From the NCBI GenBank assembly GCA_015146655.1, contig VKHL01000031.1, positions 168,822 through 232,821 on the forward strand: a DNA stretch of 64,000 nt. The letters are read 5' to 3'. The stretch comes from Ochromonas danica (Eukaryota > Sar > Chrysophyceae > Chromulinales > Chromulinaceae). The translations under genes were made by a program, and so were the position numbers. The notes beneath the pieces are model-generated. The model was not told the origin of the DNA and made no database searches. It saw nothing but the letters and a program-made list of their open reading frames with translations. Shown here piece by piece: positions 1 through 13,209 of the stretch (the stretch's first letter is position 1; each line of letters begins with the position of its first letter).

Positions 1-991
1 GAAGTGATTACAGATACAAACTTACCATGTTTACGGGATAATGCAACGGGTAGACTAGCTCCTGTCTATGGTCGTTCACCACTTATTAATGAATTATGGA
101 TTCCTCTAGTAGAGAAAGCCTTTGCTAAAGCTATGGGTAGTTATGAAGCAATAGCAAGTATTAAAGTTCAAAAGGCATTACTTCATCTTACTGGTGGTAG
201 TGTACAATTACGAAATATACGAGATGAAGTAATGCATATGGATACTATTTCAGATCAATTAGCATGGCAAGAATTTAAACGTAAAGTGAATGGTGATTGT
301 TTAATTTTAATGTATCCACAAGAACGTAAAATTGCTACACCTGCTACTGCTAACTCTACTGGTGGTGGTTTGGGAGGACTAGATGGTCCAAACACTCCTG
401 GAGGAGGTGATGCACTTAGTGTACAAGATAGTAGTACAATGGGTGGTGGTACTGGATCTGTACCTGATAATGGTATGGATCGTCTATCAGAACATTATTT
501 CATACCCAATCGTCTCTATTCTGTTGTAATGTGTCGTGATCATGGTGGATATGAATTAGTCTTAATGCATTGTCCTTGGACAGATCCTGGTTATGTTTGG
601 ACAGGTGAATGGAGTGATATCTCGAATGATTGGGATCTTTATCCGGAGTTATTATATGAATTAGAAAAAGATCCTACAGTCCCATGGAGTCGTAAAACAC
701 CCAATGGTTATTTTTGGATTGCTTTTCGACAATTAATTAAATTCTTTAATAAGACTTATTTATGTCAATTATTTCCACATGATAAATATAATTTTTATTG
801 TGTACGTGGTGATTGTCGTGGACAAAGTGCAGGTGGACCATTAAATACAATTCATGATCGTGAAGAAGTGATGAAAGCTGCTACAGCATCGAAAACACAA
901 GCTATTCTAAAGGTATTCATTATTCTATTATTATCATCGTCATCATAGCTTTGGTCTTTCCTTTGTATTCATTCTATTGCTATCGTTGTCT

Positions 992-1026
<35 letters not shown>

Positions 1027-2753
1027 ATTTTGTGGTTGTCTTTGTTGTTCTCATTATTCTTGTCGTGGTTGTGTCCATGTTGTCGATGTTATTGCTGTTG
1101 TTGTCATCGTCGCTGTTGTTTGTTTGCTTGTGTTTGTCTGTTTTGTTTTGTTTATAGAGTACTGCTGCAGTTGTAGTGGATGGTGATGCAACTTGGTTTA
1201 TTAATCCACAATATCGTATTGCCACTTCAACTTCTTCTTCTTCTATGGTCTATGTCTCTATAATTCCATTAGGAAGTGGTGAAGAAGGTAGTGATCCTGA
1301 ACTATCTTCAATGAATGTTACAGTTTGTAAATCACCAAAACAAACATCATCTTCCTTAAACATGCCAACGAATCTATGGGAAATCTCACAATTTGAAATT
1401 GAAGCTATTGATCGTATTGAAAATGGACCCATTCATGTTAAAGGACAAGAAACATCCATTTGGAATATTACAATTGATCATAAACATTATTATCATATTA
1501 TACCTAATACTATTAAACGTGGTACACCATGTGAATTTATTTTACGTGTATTTTCATCACGTCCTATTCATTTAGAAACGATTCCACCATTATCAAGATT
1601 AATAGAAAAAGGTGAATGGAAACGTGCTGGTGAAATTGATTCAACAGGTGGTCCACCTAATATAACAGGACCAGATAATATTATTAAACCAAATCCAAAA
1701 TGGTGTCAAAATCCACAATATCATTTACAAATTGTGAATCCTTTTGGTAAAGATGAAATTTTCCTAAAAGTGGTATTACGTAAAATAGAATCCACTAGGA
1801 AATCAAAAGGAGGTAATAACAATAATAGCAATAATAGTAATAATAACAATAGTAGTAGTCATGCTTCTGGTACAGGTGTACAAGCTGTTGAACAGAAGAA
1901 ATCAGATGCTACAATAGGTTTAGTGGTATGTAAAGCATCTATCTTAGAAGATAATATGCCAAAGGCATTAAAGAAAGCACCAAGACAGAATAAACTTGGT
2001 GAATTAATACCACCTAAAGCATCATCTTTAAAGAAAAGATTTCCATCTAATACTATCTTAGATGAACCTGGTAAACAATCAATGATGCCTATTAAAACAA
2101 TTTTACGTACTTTACAATTAGATCAAAATGAATTTCAATTACAAACAACCTTTACAAGTAAAACAGAAGCATGTGTCTTTTTTCCACGTTTACCACGTTC
2201 ATGGGCACCAAATGGTTTAATTATTGTTCCATGTATGAGTGAAAAAGGTATAAGAAGTCAATATGAATTAGAAATTTTTGCATCAGAAAAGATTCTATTA
2301 AGTCCTTTACCTGAAACATATTCACGTTCTATTGCAGGAGAATGGATTGAAAATTGTGCTGGTGGTTCACATATTTGTCCTTCTTTTAAAAAAAATCCAC
2401 GCTTTCTATTAAGATTTCATAATCCTGTTAATACTGATGCACCAGCAAGATTAAGAATTACTTTAGCACGTTATGGAACAAACTGGCGTACTATGTCACG
2501 TAAAGATGCTGTTGGATGTATGATAGGGTTTTATATCTTTGTTGCAACTGCTGGTGATCAACAAAATCAAATCTATGAATCAACTTTTGTACCTGATGAT
2601 GAATTGTCAACTGAACCTTCGTTTACTTTACCACAATTAGGTCATGCTGAAAGTTATATTATCATGCCAACAACCTTCTCTGAAGGAAAGTTTGGTTCTT
2701 TTGTTCTTTCTATTCTATCTGAATATGAGTTCCATTTAGCTAAGGATAAGTAG
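1..2753 (+). CDS. Calpain-family protein, 3' part, probable inactive protease
   Basis: The frame is open at the window edge, so the 5' end and the region that would hold the catalytic Cys are missing. Exons 1-912 and 1158-2753 join in phase 0 and give 835 residues. The first part matches the calpain catalytic core: WIPLVEKAFAKAMGSYEAI, LTGG, CPW and WTGEWSD. It is followed by several calpain beta-sandwich (domain III-like) repeats, each marked by NPQY or NPRF motifs (near 1200, 1700 and 2395). In active calpains the His sits in GHAY and the Asn in NPWG. Here these read NRLY (Arg codon 511-513) and HCPW (Cys codon 571-573), so both appear replaced. A Gly/Ser-rich insert (near 345-470) and an Asn-rich insert (near 1815-1855) interrupt the domains. 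The family call is strong; loss of activity is inferred from alignment by eye. Confidence 0.82.
991..1027 (+). repeat. (GTT)n microsatellite in calpain-like intron
   Basis: Roughly twelve GTT units lie inside the 913-1157 intron. Open frames across this intron are an artefact of the repeat. Confidence 0.9.
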
Positions 2754-2802
2754 TTTTAAGTGTGTTGGTTAATGATGTCTGACTTTGTAATGACATAATT
2801 AT

Positions 2803-2805
2803 GAC

Positions 2806-2840
<35 letters not shown>
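2803..2840 (+). repeat. (GAT)n microsatellite
   Basis: A run of GAT triplets downstream of the calpain-like stop codon. Its right edge merges directly into the duplicated block that starts near 2838, so the repeat sits at a rearrangement junction. Confidence 0.9.
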
Positions 2841-2842
<2 letters not shown>

Positions 2843-3126
2843 ATCTCTAGTAGTCTACACAACAGACTTAGTGTCTCTTTAGACAATAAGGAGTCAGCAT
2901 GTACTGTAGACTAATCAATAATGCTACACTACACAGCAGTGATGACAAACAAGAAGAGAATCATGCTAAGTTGCTAGGAAGTAAGCCATTCTAGCACATA
3001 GTAGAGAAGGATCATAAGGAAGCACTCCTTTGACATAACTGCGAGGCAAAGAGACAACTAGTTCTTCTAGCATGACACGAAGATCAATTAGATCTTCTTC
3101 GTCATCATCCTCATCCTCATCCTCCG
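2838..3126 (-). repeat. Duplicated 3' end of the 5007-7007 gene
   Basis: This block repeats 4894-5160 almost base for base. It carries the final coding stretch (ending in the residues ARMAYFLAT) and about 110 bp of downstream sequence of the neighbouring minus-strand gene. A roughly 20-bp indel near 2925 separates the copies. The intact gene continues upstream from 5160, so that copy is the likely source and this one is a truncated duplicate. It has no start or promoter of its own. Confidence 0.9.
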
Positions 3127-3238
3127 CTTCGTATATACCTTCATAATAATGTCTAAAGCCCACATTGACAATCTATGACAACTATAGGAAGACTAACATC
3201 ATATGGGCATTCTACCTGAGGAAATGCTTCAATCTGTG
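3127..3238 (-). repeat. Duplicated MCM2 exon-intron-exon fragment
   Basis: This block matches 10545-10655 within MCM2: the beginning of exon 3 (RHYYEGI), the complete 63-nt intron, and the last bases of exon 2. It is joined head to tail with the preceding block at the short shared sequence cttcgt. The reading frame runs across the junction for a few residues, giving a chimeric open frame without any functional sign. Confidence 0.88.
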
Positions 3239-3896
3239 AAAGGAGATAAGCACAGAAAGCGGTTGTGGCTCACCGACATGTCGATGACCATGTGTTTAGC
3301 CGCGCGAGCCGACAGCTCTCTCCATGGTTTCTCCCCAAAGGTTATTGTTTGCTTATCCGAGAGCATTTGAAGCATTTGAGGACAAGAAAGGAGGTGACAG
3401 CCACAAAAACTATTCTCTTCACACCTGTCACACTCTTCAGGGTCTTTTCCACAGGATCTAAAAATGGATACGTGTGTCCTCTTGCTGAAACCTGTCTTTT
3501 GGGAGTTTCTCAGGTGGAAATTTTTGAGAACACTGATCATAAATAAATACTTGCTCCGCCTCCTTTTAGGTGGTCCTTTTCTTTATTAGTGCTAAATTAA
3601 ACCATCACTAATTCACTTTCAAGAGTGCTTTGTATGACCAAAGTTAATGTATTAATTGTGTAGATCATTATATACACGGTTATACTCATATCGATATCCA
3701 TGGTGAGATTCACACCAGTGTCCTGAACCTTGCGTTGGTTTCTTGCACCATTATTATGAGGCTTAGGGTATTGATTTCCTCCATTGTCTTTTAGGATCGC
3801 ATTGTAGCAAGCAAACAAATGCGCCCAGATGTGGTCCAGAGTCTTCCGATCATACTGATCATAAGCTTGTTGTTGCACCTTTGGAAACAGATTCAA
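3229..3896 (-). other. Possible remnant of a transposon-derived gene
   Basis: Two minus-strand open stretches (3896-3597 and 3540-3229) cover most of this interval. The first contains a hydrophilic stretch, YDRKTLDHIWAHLFACYNAI followed by GGNQY and a PH motif, which recalls uncharacterised transposon-associated proteins of algae. The second contains a Cys/His cluster (CDRCEENSFCGCH) like the zinc-binding tails of DDE transposases. I cannot name the family. There is no intact frame, no terminal repeat that I can find, and the rearranged blocks on its left suggest an unstable region. Confidence 0.3.
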
Positions 3897-4017
3897 ATTT
3901 CAAATTTCAAAGCCGCTGGCATTGTTTATACATCTAAACTTTCAGTATCCAATTCAGTCATCACTGGATCTGGATGGCCTGATATAAAGTAACTCAGAGA
4001 AATTGTTTCAGACTACC

Positions 4018-4320
4018 TTGTGGGAAAATATACTCTCTTTTGATACTACTGTAGATGACACAAGAGGTGTCACTGTAGTATAAGTTCTGTTAGACTTCTT
4101 CTTCTTCTTCTCTACAAGAATAAATCCCGAATCCAAATCACTTGATGCCGACATTTATTTACTTATAAAAACAAAAGTAAGTAAATAAATGTCGGTATCA
4201 AGTGATTTGGATTCGGGATTTATTCTTGTAGAGAAGAAGCAGAAGAAGTCTAACAGAACTTCTACTACAGTGACACCTCTTGTGTCATCTAGTATCAAAA
4301 GAGAGTATATTTTCCCACAA
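4018..4320. repeat. Imperfect long inverted repeat (foldback)
   Basis: The left arm 4018-4165 is the reverse complement of the right arm 4178-4320, with a 12-nt A-rich loop. Arms of about 145 bp differ by a few substitutions and small indels (for example a 5-bp difference near 4050 and one within the CTT run near 4105). A transcript across it would form a long hairpin. It could be a foldback or MITE-type element or an inverted duplication. No coding potential was found in it. Confidence 0.92.
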
Positions 4321-4353
4321 TTTATAATTAGATTATGCTCTCTTCATCATCAG

Positions 4354-4570
4354 GCACCTGTTGAGTGAGGCGGAGCTCGAAAAGTTTCCAACAACAGTTG
4401 CTTTTGCCCAACAATTCTTGCTTACCACTGATAGAACAAGATGCATGTTATTTTACCACGAGGACCAGCAGAGGATGGACTTAAAATTCAAGAACAGCGA
4501 TACTAATCGCTTCTGTTACATTCAGTTCGAGCCCGGCTTTCCAGAGATGTATTTCAATGAGGATTTGTGA
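4354..4570 (+). CDS. Orphan terminal exon, SRP9-like
   Basis: About 70 residues follow a good acceptor (cag ending at 4353) and end at a stop at 4568-4570. There is no in-frame ATG before an upstream stop, so an earlier exon is needed. The pattern F..A..F....DRTR...FYHED...DLKF...D...C..QF resembles SRP9, the small Alu-domain protein of the signal recognition particle, with the expected TR, Y-H and LK positions. The foldback ends only 34 bp upstream, so any first exon lies beyond it or was lost. The identity is tentative; it may be a gene fragment. Confidence 0.35.
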
Positions 4571-4729
4571 TATTGAGTGCTTCGTCGGTTTAATAACTTT
4601 TGATTTTAGATTCAAACACTTCTTGTGATGGTGTTGTAACAATCAATAGCAATACAAAACTACGACTGTTTTCACCATCATGCTTGTGAATGGGGGCGAC
4701 TTTCTGCAGTTGATTACGAGCAATCGGTA

Positions 4730-4893
4730 CGTGGTTGTGTTTTGCCGCATTTCGTGGTGAGAATTGATTGGTCTGACGACTTATCATGTGTCGAGAATAG
4801 ATGAATAGCTCGCTTAGTTATCCTATAGTTAGAAACATTGAGGTAAGGTTGGATTGGATGGACTGGACTTTGCCGGCAATCGTTGACCTATCT
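4730..4893 (+). repeat. Copy of ArfGAP gene promoter and first exon
   Basis: This segment is nearly identical to the reverse complement of 16830-17000, which holds the upstream region, first exon (16925-16884), donor site and start of intron 1 of the AGFG-type gene. The copied exon still reads MNSSLSYPIVRNIE followed by gtaagg, but no other exon follows. Instead the sequence runs straight into the 3' flank of the 5007-7007 gene at a shared gatgat. It is a dispersed duplication that carries a start codon and splice donor. Confidence 0.9.
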
Positions 4894-5006
4894 TGTGATG
4901 ATTATCTCTAGTAGTCTACACAACAGACTTAATGTCTCTTTAGACAATAAGGAGTCAGCATGTACTGTAGGCTAATCAATAATGCACAAACAAGAAGAGA
5001 ATCATG

Positions 5007-7007
5007 CTAAGTTGCTAGGAAGTAAGCCATTCTAGCACATAGTAGAGAAGGATCATAAGGAAGCACTCCTTTGACATAACTGCGAGGCAAAGAGACAACT
5101 AGTTCTTCTAGCATGACACGAAGATCAATTAGATCTTCTTCTTCATCATCATCATCCTCCGCGTTATCCAAGTAGTCTTCATTATTCTCTCCTTGATCAT
5201 CATCACTTGACTCTCCATCTGAAACATCCTCTTTCTCCTCTTCTTCTTCCTCTTCCTCTTCCTCGTTGTTGCTGTTGTTACTACTATTACTGCCGTCTTC
5301 ATTCATCTTGGTAGCATTCCATTCATAGGGATGTACATGCCAGATCTGATGTACAAGCTCTTTTCCCTGTTCCTCCTCTCCCTTCTCTTCTTCCTCTACA
5401 AGACTATCTTCACTCCAAATGATCACATGACTTCTACTGCTATTTACACCACAGCCATCAAGACCATCTGATGAAGAAGCCGTTATGTTAGTGTTAGTGT
5501 TAGTGTTAGTAGAGGATAGAAAGAAAGGTCGATATCGAGAATAGATAGACTTAGAAGCTATGACAGTAGACCAATGACAATGCTTGGTAAAGGACAGAAG
5601 ATATTCCAGGAAGACTGTCTCAGGGGAGACGAGCAAGTCTATGACTACTTCATGATCACTTTTCAATCCAGCTGCTATTGTCAAGGAGAATGACATCTCC
5701 GGTGAGAGATGTTGAGAGAGAAGGCATTCTTTGATGTCTTGGCAGACAGTTAAGAGACTTGATGGACAGTGAATATTGGTTGTAATACGATGTAGTCGAA
5801 GGTGAAGGTTGAGTAAGTGTAAGAGAGTGTTGATGATGTCACTGTCATTGTCGACTAACACTGGTAAGACCTTCATCCATTCTCTCGCTGCTAAGATAGT
5901 CATCATTCTCTTCAAGATATCAACCATTAACAATAGACAAGAATCACCATCATCATTTTCATCATTTTCATCATTTCCCTGTATCATCAACAGTAGCAAC
6001 CATTTGCATGTCTCATTCATTGTCAATAGAACAAACATTAACATCATACCATCTCTCTGTGCTGTTGTAATCTCTCCACTAAGAAAGAACAACTTCGCTG
6101 TAGTTCTAGTAGTAGAAGAAGGTGTAGGAAGTGTATAGAAGACATCCAAAGCCGAGGCTAGTAGTTGTAAAGTAGATGCAACCTGACCAAAACAATCTTT
6201 CCTGCTCTGACTAAGAACCAGTCCATCCTCTCCAGCAGATGATGATGAGGTCATGTTTATTATAGTGTGACAAGCAGTTAACATTGTCTCTAAGACATCA
6301 AGATAGGCTTTCATAGCAATAGGACGTACTAGTATTGTATTGTCATTATCTCTTAATAGAGACAAGGTGGTAAAAGCATGTACATATTCTTGTAGCACAG
6401 ATCTAACACTACTACTAGTATTAGCAGTACTACTACCAGCAGTACTATTAGTAGCAGTATTAGCAGTACTAGTAGAAGGAGGGGAAGTGTTGAGATAATA
6501 GAGTAACACACTTCGACAAAGATCATAGAAGCTATAACTAAGAGAAGAAGAAAGGAGAAGACGACTACTGCTAGTTGTTGTTGTTGTTGTGCTAGTAGTA
6601 GTTGTATTGTTGTTATTGTTATTTTCTAGTTTTTGTATGTTTTGTATTTTTTGTTGAAAATTTCTGAAGAGACGAGGGAAAGTGAAGGTTGACCATGATT
6701 GAAGAAGAAGAACATCCTCCGAGACTTGCTCATCATATACTACTTCATCATCTTCTTCTTCTTCATCTTCTTCTCTCTTGTCATTCTCTGGGCAGCAAAT
6801 GTGATGGGCAGAAGAAGAAAGAGAAGTCCTCTTATGTTGTTTTTGTTGTTTTTGTTGTTTTTGTTGTTTCTTCTGCTTTTCGTCACGAGGTCGTTTACCT
6901 ATCTGTCTTTCTGGACAACTTCTATCTGGTTTAGATCGATTCACAACATCTAAGAGGTGATAGATCTCTCTATATAAAGCTTCTATTTCTTCCTCATCAT
7001 TTCCCAT
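5007..7007 (-). CDS. Hypothetical acidic, low-complexity protein
   Basis: A single-exon frame of 666 residues starts at an ATG at 7007. I do not recognise the family. The N-terminal quarter is hydrophilic, with Lys/Gln and Glu/Asp runs, then Asn and Thr/Ser runs. The middle (about residues 150-500) is Leu-rich and looks helical, possibly a HEAT/ARM-type solenoid. A long Asp/Glu tract follows near residue 590, then a short conserved-looking tail, LPRSYVKGVLPYDPSLLCAR. The 3' end is duplicated at 2838-3126. It is transcribed in the same direction as MCM2, whose stop lies 250 bp upstream of this start. Acidic tracts would fit a nuclear protein, but that is a guess. Confidence 0.72.
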   Translation of the reverse strand: MGNDEEEIEALYREIYHLLDVVNRSKPDRSCPERQIGKRPRDEKQKKQQKQQKQQKQHKRTSLSSSAHHICCPENDKREEDEEEEDDEVVYDEQVSEDVLLLQSWSTFTFPRLFRNFQQKIQNIQKLENNNNNNTTTTSTTTTTTSSSRLLLSSSLSYSFYDLCRSVLLYYLNTSPPSTSTANTATNSTAGSSTANTSSSVRSVLQEYVHAFTTLSLLRDNDNTILVRPIAMKAYLDVLETMLTACHTIINMTSSSSAGEDGLVLSQSRKDCFGQVASTLQLLASALDVFYTLPTPSSTTRTTAKLFFLSGEITTAQRDGMMLMFVLLTMNETCKWLLLLMIQGNDENDENDDGDSCLLLMVDILKRMMTILAAREWMKVLPVLVDNDSDIINTLLHLLNLHLRLHRITTNIHCPSSLLTVCQDIKECLLSQHLSPEMSFSLTIAAGLKSDHEVVIDLLVSPETVFLEYLLSFTKHCHWSTVIASKSIYSRYRPFFLSSTNTNTNTNITASSSDGLDGCGVNSSRSHVIIWSEDSLVEEEEKGEEEQGKELVHQIWHVHPYEWNATKMNEDGSNSSNNSNNEEEEEEEEEEKEDVSDGESSDDDQGENNEDYLDNAEDDDDEEEDLIDLRVMLEELVVSLPRSYVKGVLPYDPSLLCARMAYFLAT

Positions 7008-7033
7008 CCTTTGCTTGTTGTGAGGGGAGGGAG

Positions 7034-7136
7034 CTTATTAACTTAACATAGTCTGGTGGAGATATCTTATTAACTTAACGTAGTGGGAGATCTTATTAAC
7101 TTAACGTAGTGGGGAGATCTTATTAACTTGACATAT
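7034..7136 (+). repeat. Short tandem repeat, about 26-32 bp unit
   Basis: Three full units and one partial unit begin cttattaactta at 7034, 7066, 7092 and 7119, with small differences in the gtagtggggagat part. The array sits between the MCM2 stop and the start of the 5007-7007 gene, in its promoter region. Confidence 0.85.
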
Positions 7137-7256
7137 CCGAATGTGGTGCCATTTAATTATAATAATTCCTAGTGTTTAACATTATTAATATTATTATTTC
7201 TATTATTATTGTTGTTATTGTTGTCATATCTACTCATACTAATCACTTAAACTAGA

Positions 7257-11458
<4,202 letters not shown>

Positions 11459-11850
11459 CTTATTCACTACCTTCTATTAGTGTGAAAGACACAAGGTGTT
11501 ATTCTTTAATAAAAGTCGCAAACTCTCAATTGACTAATTCGTGATTGATTTATTTCATTTCATCAATTCCTCTTAAGTTAAAGACTCAAATATTCAAACC
11601 TGATTTCAGTAATTTCGTGTTCTCGTCTGCACTTTACCGGAACTTCGAGCCTTTTTGATAAACGCGTTAGTTTGTTTGTGCGGGGTGATTATTGTTCCTG
11701 CCCACCCCGTTACCCTCTGCTGCTGGTTTTTGTTTTGCATTCTCACTTCAATTGTTCCGAGGGAATCAGTTTACCTGACAGGCAGCGGATACTAGGAGAC
11801 TTCTCATTGATCTAACCACCATAGATTTGGCAAAGATAGACTAAATAAGA
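11459..11850. promoter_or_regulatory. Divergent MCM2 / malate dehydrogenase intergenic region
   Basis: These 392 bp separate two start codons pointing away from each other, so both promoters must lie here. I see no clear TATA box or repeated motif. Confidence 0.5.
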
Positions 11851-12879
11851 ATGAAGATCAAGACTGTGGTCATTACTGGTGGTGCTGGACGAATTGCTTA
11901 TTCTCTCATTCCGTTGATTCTCTCTGGTCAGGTTTTTGGCCCTGAGAATAGAATTAATCTTCACTTGTTAGATATTCCTGCTGCTCAAGATCGTTTGAAA
12001 GGAGTTGAGATGGAAGTGGAAGACTGTGGCTATTCACTGTTGAATCGTCTGCTGGCCACAACTAATCCGGATGAAGCCTTCCAAGGTGCAGAGGTTGTAG
12101 TTCTTCTAGGAGGCTGCCCTCGACAGCCCGGCATGGAACGGAAAGACTTGTTACTAGCCAATGCAGAAGCTATTCGTTCCCAGGTGGAATCTCTCAATCG
12201 CCATGGGGGCAGCCACACCAAGGTAGTGGTCGTGACCAATCCAGCCAACTCCAGCTGCCTTGTGGCTATTAAAGCAGCTCCTAATATTCCACCACAGAAC
12301 TTTACCTGTCTTACTCGCTTAGACCAAGAGAGGTTGCGAGTAAAGTGTGCGGCTCATCTGTCGAAGAGTCGTGGGGTGCGAGTGGATAAGAATGAGATAC
12401 ACGATGTGCGTATATGGGGTAATCACAGCACCACCATGGTGGTTGATGTAGATGATGCAAAATGCGTACCAGCCGATGGTAGTCCAACTTTCCCTGTAGG
12501 GCAGTTCGTCGACGATGCGAGCTATGGGAACCTTCTAAAAGAAGTGCAAGACCGTGGCTATGAAATTATCAAGTATTTACAGGTTACGAGTGCTATGAGT
12601 GCCGCTGAATCCATCGTAAAGCATTTACGCGACTGGTTAGGTCCGTCTCAATCAGGCAGTACCTCTGCAGAGCCATTCTGCATGGGAGTTCTGAGCACTG
12701 GAAACAGTTATGGTGTACCTGATGACTTGGTCTTTAGCTTTCCGTGTGAGCGAAGTGATGATGCATCAGGCTATCGAATTGTACGAGGTCTACAGATTTC
12801 CACTCGAACTAGACAGTTGCTGGACCTCACTGCCGAGGAATTGGTGGATGAACGAAGCAAAGTTGCAACTTATTTGTGA
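11851..12879 (+). CDS. MDH1: Malate dehydrogenase, cytosolic-type
   Basis: Single exon of 342 residues, the usual length for NAD-dependent malate dehydrogenase, which interconverts malate and oxaloacetate. The Rossmann start TGGAGRIAYSLIPLI (residues 10-24) has the cytosolic-type IAYSL pattern. The mobile substrate loop is CPRQPGMERKDLL (about 91-103), the substrate Arg lies in LTRLDQER (about 154), and the catalytic His in IWGNHSTT (about 190). No targeting extension is visible, which fits a cytosolic enzyme. Small departures from the family consensus, such as TGGAGR for TGAAGQ and RLDQE for RLDHN, do not touch catalytic residues. It is divergent from MCM2. Confidence 0.95.
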   Translation: MKIKTVVITGGAGRIAYSLIPLILSGQVFGPENRINLHLLDIPAAQDRLKGVEMEVEDCGYSLLNRLLATTNPDEAFQGAEVVVLLGGCPRQPGMERKDLLLANAEAIRSQVESLNRHGGSHTKVVVVTNPANSSCLVAIKAAPNIPPQNFTCLTRLDQERLRVKCAAHLSKSRGVRVDKNEIHDVRIWGNHSTTMVVDVDDAKCVPADGSPTFPVGQFVDDASYGNLLKEVQDRGYEIIKYLQVTSAMSAAESIVKHLRDWLGPSQSGSTSAEPFCMGVLSTGNSYGVPDDLVFSFPCERSDDASGYRIVRGLQISTRTRQLLDLTAEELVDERSKVATYL

Positions 12880-13209
12880 GTGGAGTTTTTAAAGAAAATG
12901 CTGATTTACTTTGATGATATATATGTCTTTGTTAAAATCAAATGCTGCCAAATAGTGCTTTCTTTATTAATATAATATAATGACATCTCAGCATGGTTAA
13001 TATTGTATAGTGTAATGTAATGTGAAGGTACCTAATTTTTAATATATGTTTGGCCTTCTGGCTGTCTGGTTGTCTGGCTGGTTGGCACCGATAGAGGTGG
13101 ATGGGGATTGATTTATTCTCATCAACCTTTCCTCTTGATTGGTCTTGTCAATCTGCTTTCTCTCATTTTCTTCTTGGTGATAAATAACAAATCAAATCAT
13201 TTCTGAAAG
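12880..13209. other. Intergenic region, MDH to DMAP1
   Basis: AT-rich 330 bp holding the 3' end of MDH and the promoter of DMAP1. A short imperfect repeat of ctggctgtctggttg lies near 13060-13085. No gene was seen. Confidence 0.6.

Noticed and set aside
951-1225. Short Leu- or Cys-rich frames
   Set aside because: They lie in the GTT-rich intron of the calpain-like gene.
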